Source: Microbulbifer hydrolyticus
GTDB lineage: Bacteria > Pseudomonadota > Gammaproteobacteria > Pseudomonadales > Cellvibrionaceae
Direction of reading: 5' to 3'
Length of the DNA: 64,000 nt
Assembly (NCBI RefSeq): GCF_009931115.1
Contig: NZ_CP047491.1
Coordinates: 1,377,501-1,441,500 of the forward strand
The position numbers and the translations under genes are program-made. Positions 40,135 through 49,670 of the stretch are shown in pieces. How positions within the stretch are numbered: position 1 is the stretch's first letter; every line of letters begins with the position of its first letter. Below the pieces are notes generated by a model. That model did not search any database. It was not told where the DNA came from and worked only from the letters and a program-made list of their open reading frames with translations.

Positions 40135-40162
40135 AAAAGGCGAGCCCACGGGCTCGCCTTTT
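40135..40162. terminator. Terminator between SDR gene and cfa
   Basis: Stem AAAAGGCGAGCCC / GGGCTCGCCTTTT, symmetrical with T-runs on both strands, between convergent genes. Confidence 0.88.
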
Positions 40163-40215
40163 ACGTTTCTGGTCGCTGAATCTGTCCGTCCGCTATCAAT
40201 TCGCCGGGTGCGCTC

Positions 40216-41361
40216 TCATACTACGCGCTCCACACCGCCCTCCAGCTTCCTCGAGAATATCCACTGCCAGAGCTGGATATGCCGTGCGCGGAAAGCGCCG
40301 GCGCAAGACAGCAGGTAGTATCGCCACATGCGATAAAACTGCCGGTCAAACTTTTCCGCAAACCTGTCCCAGTGGTTTTCAAAGTTCCGGTGCCACGCCA
40401 TGAGTGTCTTGTCGTAGTCGCAGCCGAAATTATGCAGATCTTCCTCGATTAACAGCTGTTCCGCGCTGTCGCAGATCTGACCGGTCGAGGGCAGCTCACC
40501 GTTGGGGAAAATGTATTTTTCGATCCAGGCATCGGTGGTTGAGCGGCGTTGGTTCTTGCCGATGGTATGTAGTAGCAGACGCCCATTGTCCTTCAGGCAT
40601 CGCCGGGCTACCTGCATGAACGTGCGGTGATTCTTGCGGCCAACGTGTTCGAACATACCGACGCTGGCGATACGGTCGAAGGGCTCGTCGAGCGAGCGGT
40701 AATCCCTAAGGTGCACGGTAATCGGCAGTTGAGCATAGCGCTCCTCGATATAACGGCACTGCTCACGGGAAACACTTACACCCACGCACTCCACCCCATA
40801 ATGCTCTGCGGCATAGCTCACCAGGCTGCCCCAGCCACAGCCGATATCCAGTAAGCGCATGCCGGGCTTGAGGTCCAGTTTGCGACAAATCAGGTCCAGC
40901 TTGGCAGCCTGAGCCTGTTCCAGGTCCTTCGCCTCTCGCCAGTAACCACAACTGTATGTCATGCGACTGTCGAGCATGCATTGATAGAAATCGTTGCCGA
41001 GGTCGTAATGTCGCTCCGCCACCTGAAATGCCCGGCTGCGGCTCTGCAGGTTGACCAGATACGATCGGGCGATACGCCAGAGGTTACGGAGTGGCTGGAT
41101 TCTGGTGTGCAGGTCCGCGCGAAGGAGATGGAAGAAAAACTGGTCCAGCGCCGGCACTGACCAGTCACCGCGCATGTAGGTCTCGCCGAGGCCGAGGCTG
41201 CCCCTGGCGACGATTTCATCGAGCGCACGATTGCGGTGTAGCTGCATGTCCCACGGGCGACTGCCATTGATACGCACATCGGCGGTGGCGAGAAGGTCAT
41301 CGAGAAAATGCCGCGAACGGGCAATGCTGGCGGTATGCGGCGAACTGCTGTTGCTGTCCAT
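40216..41361 (-). CDS. cfa: Cyclopropane-fatty-acyl-phospholipid synthase
   Basis: Methylates double bonds of membrane phospholipid acyl chains using S-adenosylmethionine, usually on entry to stationary phase. 381 residues. The SAM-binding motif LLDIGCGWGSL, the preceding YSCGYWREA, the NHRTFMQVARRCLK segment and the late FDRQFYRMWRYYLLSCAGAF are typical. The ATG at 41361 has GGGAG six bases upstream, so the 13 upstream in-frame codons are left out. Confidence 0.95.
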   Translation of the reverse strand: MDSNSSSPHTASIARSRHFLDDLLATADVRINGSRPWDMQLHRNRALDEIVARGSLGLGETYMRGDWSVPALDQFFFHLLRADLHTRIQPLRNLWRIARSYLVNLQSRSRAFQVAERHYDLGNDFYQCMLDSRMTYSCGYWREAKDLEQAQAAKLDLICRKLDLKPGMRLLDIGCGWGSLVSYAAEHYGVECVGVSVSREQCRYIEERYAQLPITVHLRDYRSLDEPFDRIASVGMFEHVGRKNHRTFMQVARRCLKDNGRLLLHTIGKNQRRSTTDAWIEKYIFPNGELPSTGQICDSAEQLLIEEDLHNFGCDYDKTLMAWHRNFENHWDRFAEKFDRQFYRMWRYYLLSCAGAFRARHIQLWQWIFSRKLEGGVERVV

Positions 41362-41578
41362 ATTGGGCTCCCGGGTAGCTGACGCCGATTTGCGCGTCAC
41401 ATTGGAGAGTGGCTACACTGCGAACCTGAATCCTGCCTGCGGCGGTTGCCGCTTCAGGTCTTTCAACAACTGCTTTATAAGCATTGTTTTGTACAACATC
41501 GTCAGTAATCATAATGGAAAAGATCAGTTTTGCCCGAGTGGTGGGTGACATTGGCTGATCCCAACTGCGGAGCCTCCC

Positions 41579-42067
41579 ATGCGCCCATTGCTCATCCTGT
41601 TCATCGTCATGCCGATTCTGGAGATGTGGGTTCTGATCAGTGTCGGGCAGCAGATTGGCGCGCTCCCCACGATAGGCCTGGTATTGCTGACCGCCGTTGT
41701 TGGCCTCGCGTTGTTGCGCCGGCAGGGGATTTCCACCGTCATGCGTGCGCAACAGAAGATGCAGGCCGGGGAAATGCCCGCGCGGGAAATGGCCGAGGGT
41801 ATCTTTCTTGCGGTAGGTGGAGCGCTACTGCTGACCCCGGGCTTTGTCACCGACGCCATCGGCTTCGCGTGCCTGATTCCGGGGCTGCGGCAGCTGATCC
41901 TCGGCAAGCTGCTGAGCCGGGTCGTGGTGATCCAGACCTCGAGCTACGGTCGGTATACCGGGGCTGGCCAGCATCCGGGGCAGGGGCCCCAGCCGGATCG
42001 CCAGCCCGGCGCACACGATGTGATCGAAGGGGATTACGAGCGTGAAGACCGCAAAGACCGTGACTGA
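41579..42067 (+). CDS. fxsA: FxsA family membrane protein
   Basis: 162 residues. The N-terminal two thirds match FxsA: RPLLILFIVMPILEMWVLI, a second helix, RQGISTVMRAQQKMQAGEMP and a third helix ending LLLTPGFVTDAIGF. The C-terminal third is hydrophilic and variable. FxsA overproduction in E. coli relieves exclusion of phage T7; its normal role is unknown. It lies directly before groES, an order seen in other gammaproteobacteria. Confidence 0.92.
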   Translation: MRPLLILFIVMPILEMWVLISVGQQIGALPTIGLVLLTAVVGLALLRRQGISTVMRAQQKMQAGEMPAREMAEGIFLAVGGALLLTPGFVTDAIGFACLIPGLRQLILGKLLSRVVVIQTSSYGRYTGAGQHPGQGPQPDRQPGAHDVIEGDYEREDRKDRD

Positions 42068-42173
42068 GCTCCATGCAGCTGTATAAAAAACAGCCGCGTC
42101 TGCCGGTGCCCATTCCTCGCCACCGGCTTCCATCAATCTCACTCCAATCTCCCTTCACTTTTTTCACCTCCCG

Positions 42174-42204
42174 CTGTTGAAATCCATATTCGCGCCCTCA
42201 GATA
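42174..42204 (+). promoter_or_regulatory. Candidate heat-shock (sigma-32) promoter of groES-groEL
   Basis: CTGTTGAAA followed after 12 bases by CCCTCAGAT, close to the sigma-32 pattern CTTGAAA ... CCCCATNT. It lies about 118 nt before groES. No CIRCE repeat is seen. Confidence 0.45.
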
Positions 42205-42321
42205 GGGTTCACATCTGGTTTTTGCCCAGCTTCCTTACGGGGATGCGGGCAGGCTCCCGGGCCACAAGGGCCCAAGCCACTTGTTATTGCAACCCTAAAT
42301 AACTCAATGGAGAGCAAATCC

Positions 42322-42615
42322 ATGAAAATTCGTCCTTTACACGACCGCGTCGTAGTACGCCGTAAGGAAGAAGAAGCGAAATCCGCTGGCGGTATCGTGC
42401 TGCCGGGCGCTGCGAAAGAAAAGCCGAATCAGGGCGAAGTGGTTGCCGTTGGCGAAGGCAAATTGCTGGATAACGGCGATGTGCGCGCACTGTCTGTCAA
42501 AGTCGGTGACACCGTGGTATTCGGCCGTTATGCCGACAGCAACACCCTCAAGATGGACGGCGAAGAGCTGATCATCATGAGCGAAGGCGACATCTACGGT
42601 GTACTGGAGGGCTAA
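42322..42615 (+). CDS. groES: Co-chaperonin GroES
   Basis: Seven-fold lid of the GroEL folding chamber. 97 residues with the usual N-terminus [14 protein letters not shown], mobile loop [19 protein letters not shown] and C-terminus [13 protein letters not shown] at 42322 follows GGAGAGCAAATCC. groEL begins 47 nt after the stop, the usual operon. Confidence 0.98.
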   Translation: MKIRPLHDRVVVRRKEEEAKSAGGIVLPGAAKEKPNQGEVVAVGEGKLLDNGDVRALSVKVGDTVVFGRYADSNTLKMDGEELIIMSEGDIYGVLEG

Positions 42616-42656
42616 GGCCCCGGTACAGGACAACCACGAGCAGAATTGAGGAATAA

Positions 42657-44303
<1,647 letters not shown>

Positions 44304-44326
44304 GCCGGCCTACCAGCCAATCCAAT

Positions 44327-44354
44327 AAAAAACCCCGCTTCGGCGGGGTTTTTT
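44327..44354 (+). terminator. Terminator after groEL
   Basis: Stem AAAACCCCGC / GCGGGGTTTT with a TTCG loop and a long T-run. Between it and the intI stop is a tandem ten-base repeat CCAGCTATCA (44364-44383). Confidence 0.93.
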
Positions 44355-44396
44355 TATGTCTTGCCAGCTATCACCAGCTATCAAATATACAGGCAG

Positions 44397-45434
44397 CTAA
44401 GACGCGATCCGATAAACCGGTGTGGACTCTCTTATGCTATTGCCAGGATCAAGAGTATCCATAGGGCTGAGTACGCCCTTACTTCCCCGGTTTACCACAT
44501 GGGTATAGATTTCTGTGATGCTAATATCTGAATGCCCCAATAATTCTTGAATGGTCCGAAGGTCGTATCCTGACTCCAGCAAATGGGTGGCAAAGCTATG
44601 CCGAAAAGCATGGGCCCGTGCGGGCTTGTGAATACCTGCAGCCTTCACAGCACGCCGAATCTGCTTTGCCAGAGCGGTTGGATGTAGATGATGCCGCCGG
44701 ACCACTCCCGTGCGCGGGCAAGGGCCAACCTGGGAAGCGGGGAACAAGTACTGCCACGCTAGCTCCTTTGCGGCATTTGGGAACTTGCGCGCTAGCGCAT
44801 CAGGGAGGTAAACCTCGCCAACGCCATCTGCCACGTCCTGCTCATGAAGAATACGCACACGCTCGATTTGCCGCCGTATATCCGGAACGAGGCCCTGTGG
44901 CAAAATCGTTGTGCGATCTTTGTTTCCTTTACCTGCTCGAACAAAAATATTATTGCTGTCGAAGTCCAGGTCCTTGACTCGCAAAGACAACAGTTCCGCC
45001 GAACGAAGCCCTCCACCGTAAAGTAACTGCACGCGTAACCGTGCGGCACCGGACAAGTGGCAAAGAATAGATGCAATTTCTGCACGGCTATATACAACTG
45101 GTAATCGTCGTGGCCGCCTCGCCTGGGTAAAAGACAGTCCGCTTAAGTCCTTATTTAGGAAGCGCGTAAACAGATAAACCAGAGCATTAAGCACAATGCG
45201 CTGTGTCCCCACCGAGCAATCACGAACCTCAGAGAGGTGCGTTAAAAAGTGCTCGACCTCTGGTGCCCCCATCTCCTGAGGATGTCGCTTCTGATGGAAA
45301 AGAATAAAACGCTTAATCCAATGGATGTAAGTTCGCTCAGTCGTATAAGCCAGCCCCGCATCTCGCATGTGTAACCGGAGCTTGTCTAAAAAACGAACGG
45401 GTCGTGTGGGAATCCTTTGCCTGATATTGTCCAT
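44397..45434 (-). CDS. intI: Integron integrase IntI
   Basis: Site-specific tyrosine recombinase that inserts and excises gene cassettes at attI and attC. 345 residues. Catalytic residues are Arg144 ([10 protein letters not shown]), His275 and Arg278 ([12 protein letters not shown]), His301 (GHSDISITE) and nucleophile Tyr310 (IYTHV). The integron-specific extra domain is present at about 205-250, including [12 protein letters not shown] and [10 protein letters not shown], which separates IntI from XerC/D. The gene is intact and runs away from the cassette array, as is usual. Its promoter overlaps a LexA box, so SOS induction is expected. Confidence 0.96.
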   Translation of the reverse strand: MDNIRQRIPTRPVRFLDKLRLHMRDAGLAYTTERTYIHWIKRFILFHQKRHPQEMGAPEVEHFLTHLSEVRDCSVGTQRIVLNALVYLFTRFLNKDLSGLSFTQARRPRRLPVVYSRAEIASILCHLSGAARLRVQLLYGGGLRSAELLSLRVKDLDFDSNNIFVRAGKGNKDRTTILPQGLVPDIRRQIERVRILHEQDVADGVGEVYLPDALARKFPNAAKELAWQYLFPASQVGPCPRTGVVRRHHLHPTALAKQIRRAVKAAGIHKPARAHAFRHSFATHLLESGYDLRTIQELLGHSDISITEIYTHVVNRGSKGVLSPMDTLDPGNSIRESTPVYRIAS

Positions 45435-45450
45435 TTTGCAACCAGCTTAA

Positions 45451-45466
45451 CTGTTTTTATATACAG
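45451..45466 (-). promoter_or_regulatory. LexA box over the intI promoter
   Basis: CTGTTTTTATATACAG, a full match to CTGT-N8-ACAG, 16 bp before the intI start codon. It overlaps the -10 element. SOS control of integron integrases through LexA is established for class 1 and Vibrio integrons. Confidence 0.85.
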
Positions 45467-45491
45467 TAGTGGTCTGTATTTAATGAGTCAA
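45463..45491 (-). promoter_or_regulatory. Predicted intI promoter
   Basis: On the minus strand TTGACT (-35) is followed after 17 bases by TACTGT (-10). The -10 lies partly inside the LexA box, so LexA binding would block it. Confidence 0.65.
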
Positions 45492-45758
45492 TACCGGATT
45501 CAGAAGCCTATGGCTTGTGTGCACGGAATAAAGTAGTCTAAGTTATTGATTCTAAAAGGCTTGGAAAAATAACTCAGAGCTAAAAAAATATCGAAAACAA
45601 AAGCCATAGGCTTTTTTTACTCGAGAACGTATTTTTTCGAATTACGTAAGCGTTTGATATCTATAGGATTTCTAGATGGCAAGGTTTTTGGCGCCAGTGT
45701 ACACAAGCCCCGAACAATAGAAGCCTATGGCGTGTGAATAAAACTGTTAGGCGGAAAA

Positions 45759-46169
45759 ATGTGCTTAGCAATGTACCTTTTTACAAATAGCTTACTTCCA
45801 GAGTCCAAGTGGAGCGAAGCCTACCCAAAAATGTGGCTGCAGAGAGTTGAGTTACAAAAAGACAAAGCTGTACTTCGCTGGCCTCACGGTCAAAATCACG
45901 CTTATTATGTCGGTGGGTATGAGGGATGCGGATGCGGTTGGCGAGCTATTTCTTACTGTGATGAGCCGGAAGAGATTGTACTTAAGAAAAAAGATCGCGA
46001 ATCACTTCTCTTGTTGATTAAAGAGTTAGATCTTGAATCAACTTGGTTGGTTGTATGTTGGGAGGGGGACCAAGGTGAGCCCTTAGATGGTGTGGAATTG
46101 ATAAGCATGGCTAATATTTCGGATGCCGAGTTTGAATTCCAAGAGTTACACCGCTATGAAATCGCCTAA
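45759..46169 (+). CDS. Cassette 1: conserved hypothetical protein with CGCGW motif
   Basis: 136 residues, no signal peptide. It begins MCLAMYLFTNSLLP and has YYVGGYEGCGCGW near 50-62. This layout (short N-terminal strand, then a Gly-Cys-Gly-Cys motif, then a helix and an acidic C-terminus) recalls a widespread family of uncharacterised cytoplasmic proteins. The closely spaced cysteines could bind metal. The ATG is 12 bases after the attI/cassette crossover, so expression probably depends on a promoter in attI. Confidence 0.8.
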   Translation: MCLAMYLFTNSLLPESKWSEAYPKMWLQRVELQKDKAVLRWPHGQNHAYYVGGYEGCGCGWRAISYCDEPEEIVLKKKDRESLLLLIKELDLESTWLVVCWEGDQGEPLDGVELISMANISDAEFEFQELHRYEIA

Positions 46170-46283
46170 CAATCAGCGGCAGAGCGACAGCCAACGCTAC
46201 GCACCTTTTGTGTTACTCGCTGTCGCTCAAACATTAACACAAAAAGTGCTCCGCGCTGGCTGCGCCTGCGCTGGGCGTTATAT
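46164..46283 (+). repeat. attC site 1 (family D, 120 nt)
   Basis: Left core GCCTAAC, right core GTTATAT (imperfect). Arms CAGCG(G)CAG / CTGCGCTG leave one unpaired G. It lacks the GGCC side hairpin of families A-C. Confidence 0.93.
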
Positions 46284-46295
46284 GAGTACGGATAG

Positions 46296-46541
46296 ATGAA
46301 GATACTCAACCGATGTGTAAAAGACTTGACAATGGAAAATCCAAAGCAAGCTGTCTTGCTTCAAGCTGTTTGCTTTATTGGTTTCTGCACAGTAGTTCAC
46401 TTTTTACTGTCAGTTCTGAATGACCATGACCCTAGTATAATTTTAATTGGAATCTATATTGTTGGGTCATTCTTAGCTGCTGCGCTTAAGGTTTTAATGG
46501 ACCGGAGCGCCGTTGAATCCGGAGAAAACCCATTCATATAA
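46296..46541 (+). CDS. Cassette 2: small two-helix membrane protein
   Basis: 81 residues with predicted membrane helices at about 18-38 and 46-66 and a short charged N-terminus. No family recognised. The stop runs into the attC left core. The gene is AT-rich compared with the core genome. Confidence 0.75.
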   Translation: MKILNRCVKDLTMENPKQAVLLQAVCFIGFCTVVHFLLSVLNDHDPSIILIGIYIVGSFLAAALKVLMDRSAVESGENPFI

Positions 46542-46679
46542 CAATGCCAGGCAGTATGCTACGGGCCTTCGGCCCTTCGCGGGACAGCTTACCTTGTGCA
46601 CGTTTTGCGCGGGTCGCTGCGCTCCCATTTTTGCGCAAAACGTGCACAAGGTAAGCTGCCCCTGCTGGCGGCGTTAGGC
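46536..46679 (+). repeat. attC site 2 (family A, 144 nt)
   Basis: Left core ATATAAC, right core GTTAGGC. Arms GCCA(G)GCAG / CTGCTGGC with one extra G. Contains the side hairpin GGGCCTTCGGCCC and the long stem GCTTACCTTGTGCAC / GTGCACAAGGTAAGC. Confidence 0.95.
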
Positions 46680-46692
46680 ATACGTGAGACTC

Positions 46693-47088
46693 ATGAGATA
46701 TCTCCTGTTTCTGTATTTTCTATTTTTTGGTACTCCAGTTATAGCTTGTATCGCCGATCCAAGCTCAACGATAGCTGTGGAGCCAAAACGATTCTTAGAA
46801 AAGTATGAAATCGTATTTTTCGGAAAAATTGTTTCTTTTGAAGAGGTGGGAGAAAATCATCAAATAATTACATTCGAGGTGCAAAAATCATTTAAAGGCC
46901 CTTCTGAAGACTATTTCATGGTGGAAAATAAAATTACTAGTACATGCTCAGACTGGATTGATGAAAATATCAGTCATTATTATGTATTTGGAAACGATTC
47001 GGGTTCTCCTAAAGTTATCCAAATCTCGGATTTTGCGTCATTTGTTCCAGCGCCAATGGCCAAAGAATATGGCATGGAGTTGCGGTGA
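46693..47088 (+). CDS. Cassette 3: exported netrin/TIMP-like domain protein
   Basis: 131 residues. The signal peptide MRYLLFLYFLFFGTPVIA is followed directly by cysteine (CIADPSS). The mature part has the rhythm of bacterial NTR/TIMP-like domains: YEIVFFGKIVSFEEV, ITFEVQKSFKG, a mid cysteine in STCSDWI, and HYYVFGND. In that family the N-terminal cysteine packs against a second one by a disulfide. The protein may be a lipoprotein or periplasmic. Function unknown. GTG at 46684 is an alternative start. Confidence 0.75.
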   Translation: MRYLLFLYFLFFGTPVIACIADPSSTIAVEPKRFLEKYEIVFFGKIVSFEEVGENHQIITFEVQKSFKGPSEDYFMVENKITSTCSDWIDENISHYYVFGNDSGSPKVIQISDFASFVPAPMAKEYGMELR

Positions 47089-47091
47089 AAT

Positions 47092-47235
47092 GCCTAACAA
47101 GGCCGGGCAGTTTGCTCCGGGCCTTCGGCCCTCCGCGGGACAGCTTACCTTGTGCACGTTTTGCGCAGATCGCTGCGCTCCCATTTTTGCGCAAAACGCG
47201 CACAAGGTAAGCTGCCCCTGCCGGCGGCGTTATGA
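47092..47235 (+). repeat. attC site 3 (family A, 144 nt)
   Basis: Left core GCCTAAC, right core GTTATGA. Arms GCCGG(G)CAG / CTGCCGGC. Confidence 0.95.
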
Positions 47236-47246
47236 GCTAATCGAGC

Positions 47247-47549
47247 ATGCTTAGAAGAAAATGCCCCAATTGCTCTAAGGAATCACTGAAAGTGCCGGTG
47301 TTGAGCAACAATTATATTTGCGCGGAGTGTGTATCAATATTCCATCAGCCATGGTGGGCAAACATGCTGGAGGCAGTGGTCGCTTCAACGCTTGGCACAG
47401 CTGCATTTCTTTACCTGTTGTTTAACTTTAGCTGGATAGGGCTTGCGGCTGTATTCTTAGCGTTGCCGCTTGTAGTGGATCAGCTTTTTAGGAGATTTGG
47501 CCCCATCAAATTGGGTGGAGTAAGAGGTGTGCTCCGTAAGCGCTCATAA
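47247..47549 (+). CDS. Cassette 4: zinc-ribbon membrane protein
   Basis: 100 residues. An N-terminal ribbon with CPNC (6-9) and CAEC (25-28) is followed by two hydrophobic helices (about 43-61 and 64-80) and a basic C-terminus. Two CxxC pairs suggest zinc binding on the cytoplasmic side. No named family. One of several cassettes with this ribbon-plus-helix plan. Confidence 0.78.
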   Translation: MLRRKCPNCSKESLKVPVLSNNYICAECVSIFHQPWWANMLEAVVASTLGTAAFLYLLFNFSWIGLAAVFLALPLVVDQLFRRFGPIKLGGVRGVLRKRS

Positions 47550-47687
47550 CAAGGCCGGGCAATTTGCTCCGGGCCTGCGGCCCTCCGCGGGACAGCTTAC
47601 CTTGTGCACGTTTTGCGCAGGTCGCTGCGCTCCCATTTTTGCGCAAAACGCGCACAAGGTAAGCTGCCCCTGCCGGCGGCGTTAATG
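47544..47687 (+). repeat. attC site 4 (family A, 144 nt)
   Basis: Left core TCATAAC, right core GTTAATG. Nearly identical to attC 3. Confidence 0.95.
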
Positions 47688-47721
47688 GTCGTCTGCACGT
47701 AAACCTTCACAAGGAAATTCT

Positions 47722-47966
47722 ATGATTAATAGGTGCCCGGATAACTGTAATGGAGGAAAATCCGATCGCCAAAATGAGGTGACGGCGGCTCAAATTACGA
47801 AATTTCAGAGTCAGCTCAGTTGGAAATATCAAAATCTCCAGGCAAAGCCTACAGGTGTAATTACTGTGGTTGTGTATATCTAAGTGAAATTTCTGGTAAG
47901 AAAAAATTAGGCGACTTAGATGGCGGAGTCACAGGTATGGGATGGGTTTCAACCAATTACCCGTAG
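47722..47966 (+). pseudogene. Cassette 5: frameshifted zinc-finger-like gene
   Basis: From ATG 47722 (AAGGAAATTCT upstream) the frame gives MINRCPDNCNGGKSDRQNE and then drifts into an unlikely sequence ending at 47883. One base back in frame, from about 47778, the reading continues sensibly to the stop at 47966: DGGSNYEISESAQLEISKS, then KAYRCNYCGCVYLSE with a CxxCxC motif, ending GMGWVSTNYP. Restoring one missing base near 47770-47778 (close to an AAAA run) would yield a protein of about 80 residues with two cysteine clusters, RCPDNC and CNYCGC. It may be a real loss of function or a sequencing error. Confidence 0.65.
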
Positions 47967-47982
47967 TTTGTGCCTCGGCAAC

Positions 47983-48126
47983 CATTAACAAACGCAGGCA
48001 GGTTGCTCCGGCCCTCCGGGCCTCCGCGGGACGCCCAACGCTATGCACATTTTGTGCGGGTCGCTGCGCTCCCAGTTTCGCACAAAATGTGCATAGCATT
48101 GGTCTCCCCTGCTGCGGGCGTTAAGC
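47983..48126 (+). repeat. attC site 5 (family B, 144 nt)
   Basis: Left core CATTAAC, right core GTTAAGC. Stem GCCCAACGCTATGCAC with the variant GTCTCCCCTG on the right side. Right arm CTGCTGCG pairs with CGCAG(G)CAG. Confidence 0.94.
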
Positions 48127-48130
48127 TACG

Positions 48131-48565
48131 ATGAAAAAAATACTACAAGCATTAATTTGTACATCAATAATATTGTTCTTCGGTTGCGCAGAGGACTTAG
48201 TGATTGAAGTTGAGCCACGCTATGGTTTCACTTTTGCTCCAGCAACTCACCTTACGGAAAATGACGAAATTTCAATCGAAATTTTAAGGCTTGGCAAGGA
48301 AGAAAGGCTCCGGTTCCATAAATGCGGTCCAGATTGTAATACGGCTGTTGAAGTTTCATCAGTTGGTGTAGAAAGCGTAAAAGGGAGCAATATAGTAACT
48401 TTTCATGCAAATGAAAATGGTAAATACTATTTCTGGTTAAACAATACCAAAGCCAAAGAACAGAAATCAGCTGTGAAAGTTAAGCGTGTAAAAAATACTT
48501 TAAAAGGCGCATTTCTCGAATTTGAATCAGGCTCGGAGATATTCATAATCCGAGGCAAAGCTTAA
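48131..48565 (+). CDS. Cassette 6: predicted lipoprotein
   Basis: 144 residues. Lipoprotein signal MKKILQALICTSIILFFGC with the lipid-modified cysteine at 19. The mature part is beta-rich with HKCGPDCNTAVEVSSVGVE and KYYFWLNN. The cysteines at 64 and 68 could form a loop. No family recognised. The gene starts five bases after the right core of attC 5. Confidence 0.78.
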   Translation: MKKILQALICTSIILFFGCAEDLVIEVEPRYGFTFAPATHLTENDEISIEILRLGKEERLRFHKCGPDCNTAVEVSSVGVESVKGSNIVTFHANENGKYYFWLNNTKAKEQKSAVKVKRVKNTLKGAFLEFESGSEIFIIRGKA

Positions 48566-48703
48566 CAAACGCAAGCAGGATGCTCCGGCCCTTCGGGCCT
48601 CCGCGGGACGCCCAACGCTATGCACATTTTGTGCGCGTCGCTGCGCTCCTAATTTCGCACAAAACGTGCACAGCATTGGTCGCCCCTGTTGCGGGCGTTA
48701 TGC
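48560..48703 (+). repeat. attC site 6 (family B, 144 nt)
   Basis: Left core GCTTAAC, right core GTTATGC. Arms CGCAA(G)CAG / CTGTTGCG. Confidence 0.95.
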
Positions 48704-48712
48704 CATGAAGCC

Positions 48713-49096
48713 ATGAAAGTAGAAAATATTGATCATCTAAATATTTCCGGGCCAGAGAATCTCATTGAGGAGGTCCGGGAATTTTACGAAGAGATTTTGG
48801 GCCTTAAAGTAGGTAAGCGACCCAGCTTCAGGCGCGCGGGGTATTGGCTTTATGCTTCAGAAAAAGCAATCATTCACTTAACTGTGTCTGAAGTTGATAG
48901 ATCTGGCTCAAATACCTATTTAGATCACTTCGCATTCCGAGTATCTGGGCTTCCTTCGGCCAAAAAATGGTTAGATGAAAAAGGTATTGAATACAAGCAA
49001 TCGATAGTCCCTGAAATGGATCAAGTGCAACTTTTTCTTTCAGATCCCGCTGGTAACGGGGTAGAGCTTAACTTCGTAGGGGAGCCCGCGGCATAA
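48713..49096 (+). CDS. Cassette 7: VOC (glyoxalase/bleomycin-resistance) family protein
   Basis: 127 residues. Two beta-alpha-beta-beta-beta units: VENIDHLNIS ... EFYEEILGLKVGKRP, AIIHLTV, then YLDHFAFRVSGL and VQLFLSDPAGNGVELNFV. Metal-ligand positions look filled: His in DHLNI, His in DHFAF and Glu in VELNF. VOC proteins include glyoxalase I, dioxygenases and drug-binding resistance proteins; this short single-domain form resembles the glutathione- or drug-binding type, but the substrate is not evident. ATG at 48713 preferred. Confidence 0.88.
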   Translation: MKVENIDHLNISGPENLIEEVREFYEEILGLKVGKRPSFRRAGYWLYASEKAIIHLTVSEVDRSGSNTYLDHFAFRVSGLPSAKKWLDEKGIEYKQSIVPEMDQVQLFLSDPAGNGVELNFVGEPAA

Positions 49097-49210
49097 CAAA
49101 CAGCGGCAGAGCGACAGCCAACGCTACGCACTTTTTGTGTTACTCGCTGGCGCTCAAACATTAACACAAAAAGCGCTCCGCGCTGGCTGCGCCTGCGCTG
49201 GGCGTTAAAT
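49091..49210 (+). repeat. attC site 7 (family D, 120 nt)
   Basis: Left core GCATAAC, right core GTTAAAT. Arms CAGCG(G)CAG / CTGCGCTG. Confidence 0.93.
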
Positions 49211-49214
49211 CTCT

Positions 49215-49670
49215 ATGAATAAATTTGAAGAATTCGTTCCAGAGCTATCCAAGTGGAATAGTGGGGATGGCATTTCTCTGGGAAACTGGATTACTTGCAT
49301 AGGTAGGTATGATCATTTTCTCGGTTACTTGGAACTTGTCTGGCCAAGATTTATCGTCGAGGATGATACTGTATTTGTTGATAGCCTTTGGGATAAATCA
49401 AGGTTTGAATATCTTGCTTTAAATCGTCCCAAAAAGTCTGACATTCAAAAATGCCTTAATATAATTGACATAGCAGGCCTCTTCTTAAACGCAAAAGAGG
49501 AAGTGACAGATGAATTTCTATTGTATTTGGCGTGTGCAGTGAGACAAGCTTGGGAGGCGAAATTAAAGAGCGATTTCCCGAACAGGAATTTTCAAGTGGT
49601 TATGGAGAACTTCCTCGAAGACCCAGATGATAGTGAGCTAAACGTATATTTCTATGAAGCCGAGATTTAA
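49215..49670 (+). CDS. Cassette 8: hypothetical cytoplasmic protein
   Basis: 151 residues, acidic, no signal or membrane helix. Aromatic-rich start: NWITCIGRYDHFLGYLELVWPRF, later FLLYLACAVRQAWEAKLKSDF. The pattern of a YxxxxxxxELxWPxF block and a late WEAKL-DFP block recalls an uncharacterised family that I cannot name. The stop lies in the attC left core. Confidence 0.75.
   Translation: MNKFEEFVPELSKWNSGDGISLGNWITCIGRYDHFLGYLELVWPRFIVEDDTVFVDSLWDKSRFEYLALNRPKKSDIQKCLNIIDIAGLFLNAKEEVTDEFLLYLACAVRQAWEAKLKSDFPNRNFQVVMENFLEDPDDSELNVYFYEAEI

Larger units (their letters stand above)
45435..45752 (+). other. attI recombination region and array leader
   Basis: A 318-bp non-coding stretch between intI and the first cassette. 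The recombination core is GTTAGGC at 45746-45752. An AAGCCTATGGC motif occurs three times: direct at 45504 and 45721 (GAAGCCTATGGC then TGTG after one variable base) and inverted at about 45600 (AAGCCATAGGCTT). The copy at 45720-45731 lies 14 bp before the core, where IntI-binding direct repeats are found in other integrons. The inverted copy is followed by a T-run and could fold as a small terminator. No strong cassette promoter is visible. Confidence 0.8.

Noticed and set aside
44397..45434. XerC/XerD-type chromosome recombinase
   Set aside because: The extra integron-specific domain ([12 protein letters not shown] and RRHHLHP region) and adjacent attC array identify IntI.
45595..45617. Small RNA or riboswitch in attI
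   Set aside because: Only a six-base stem with a T-run is seen; not enough to call an RNA gene.
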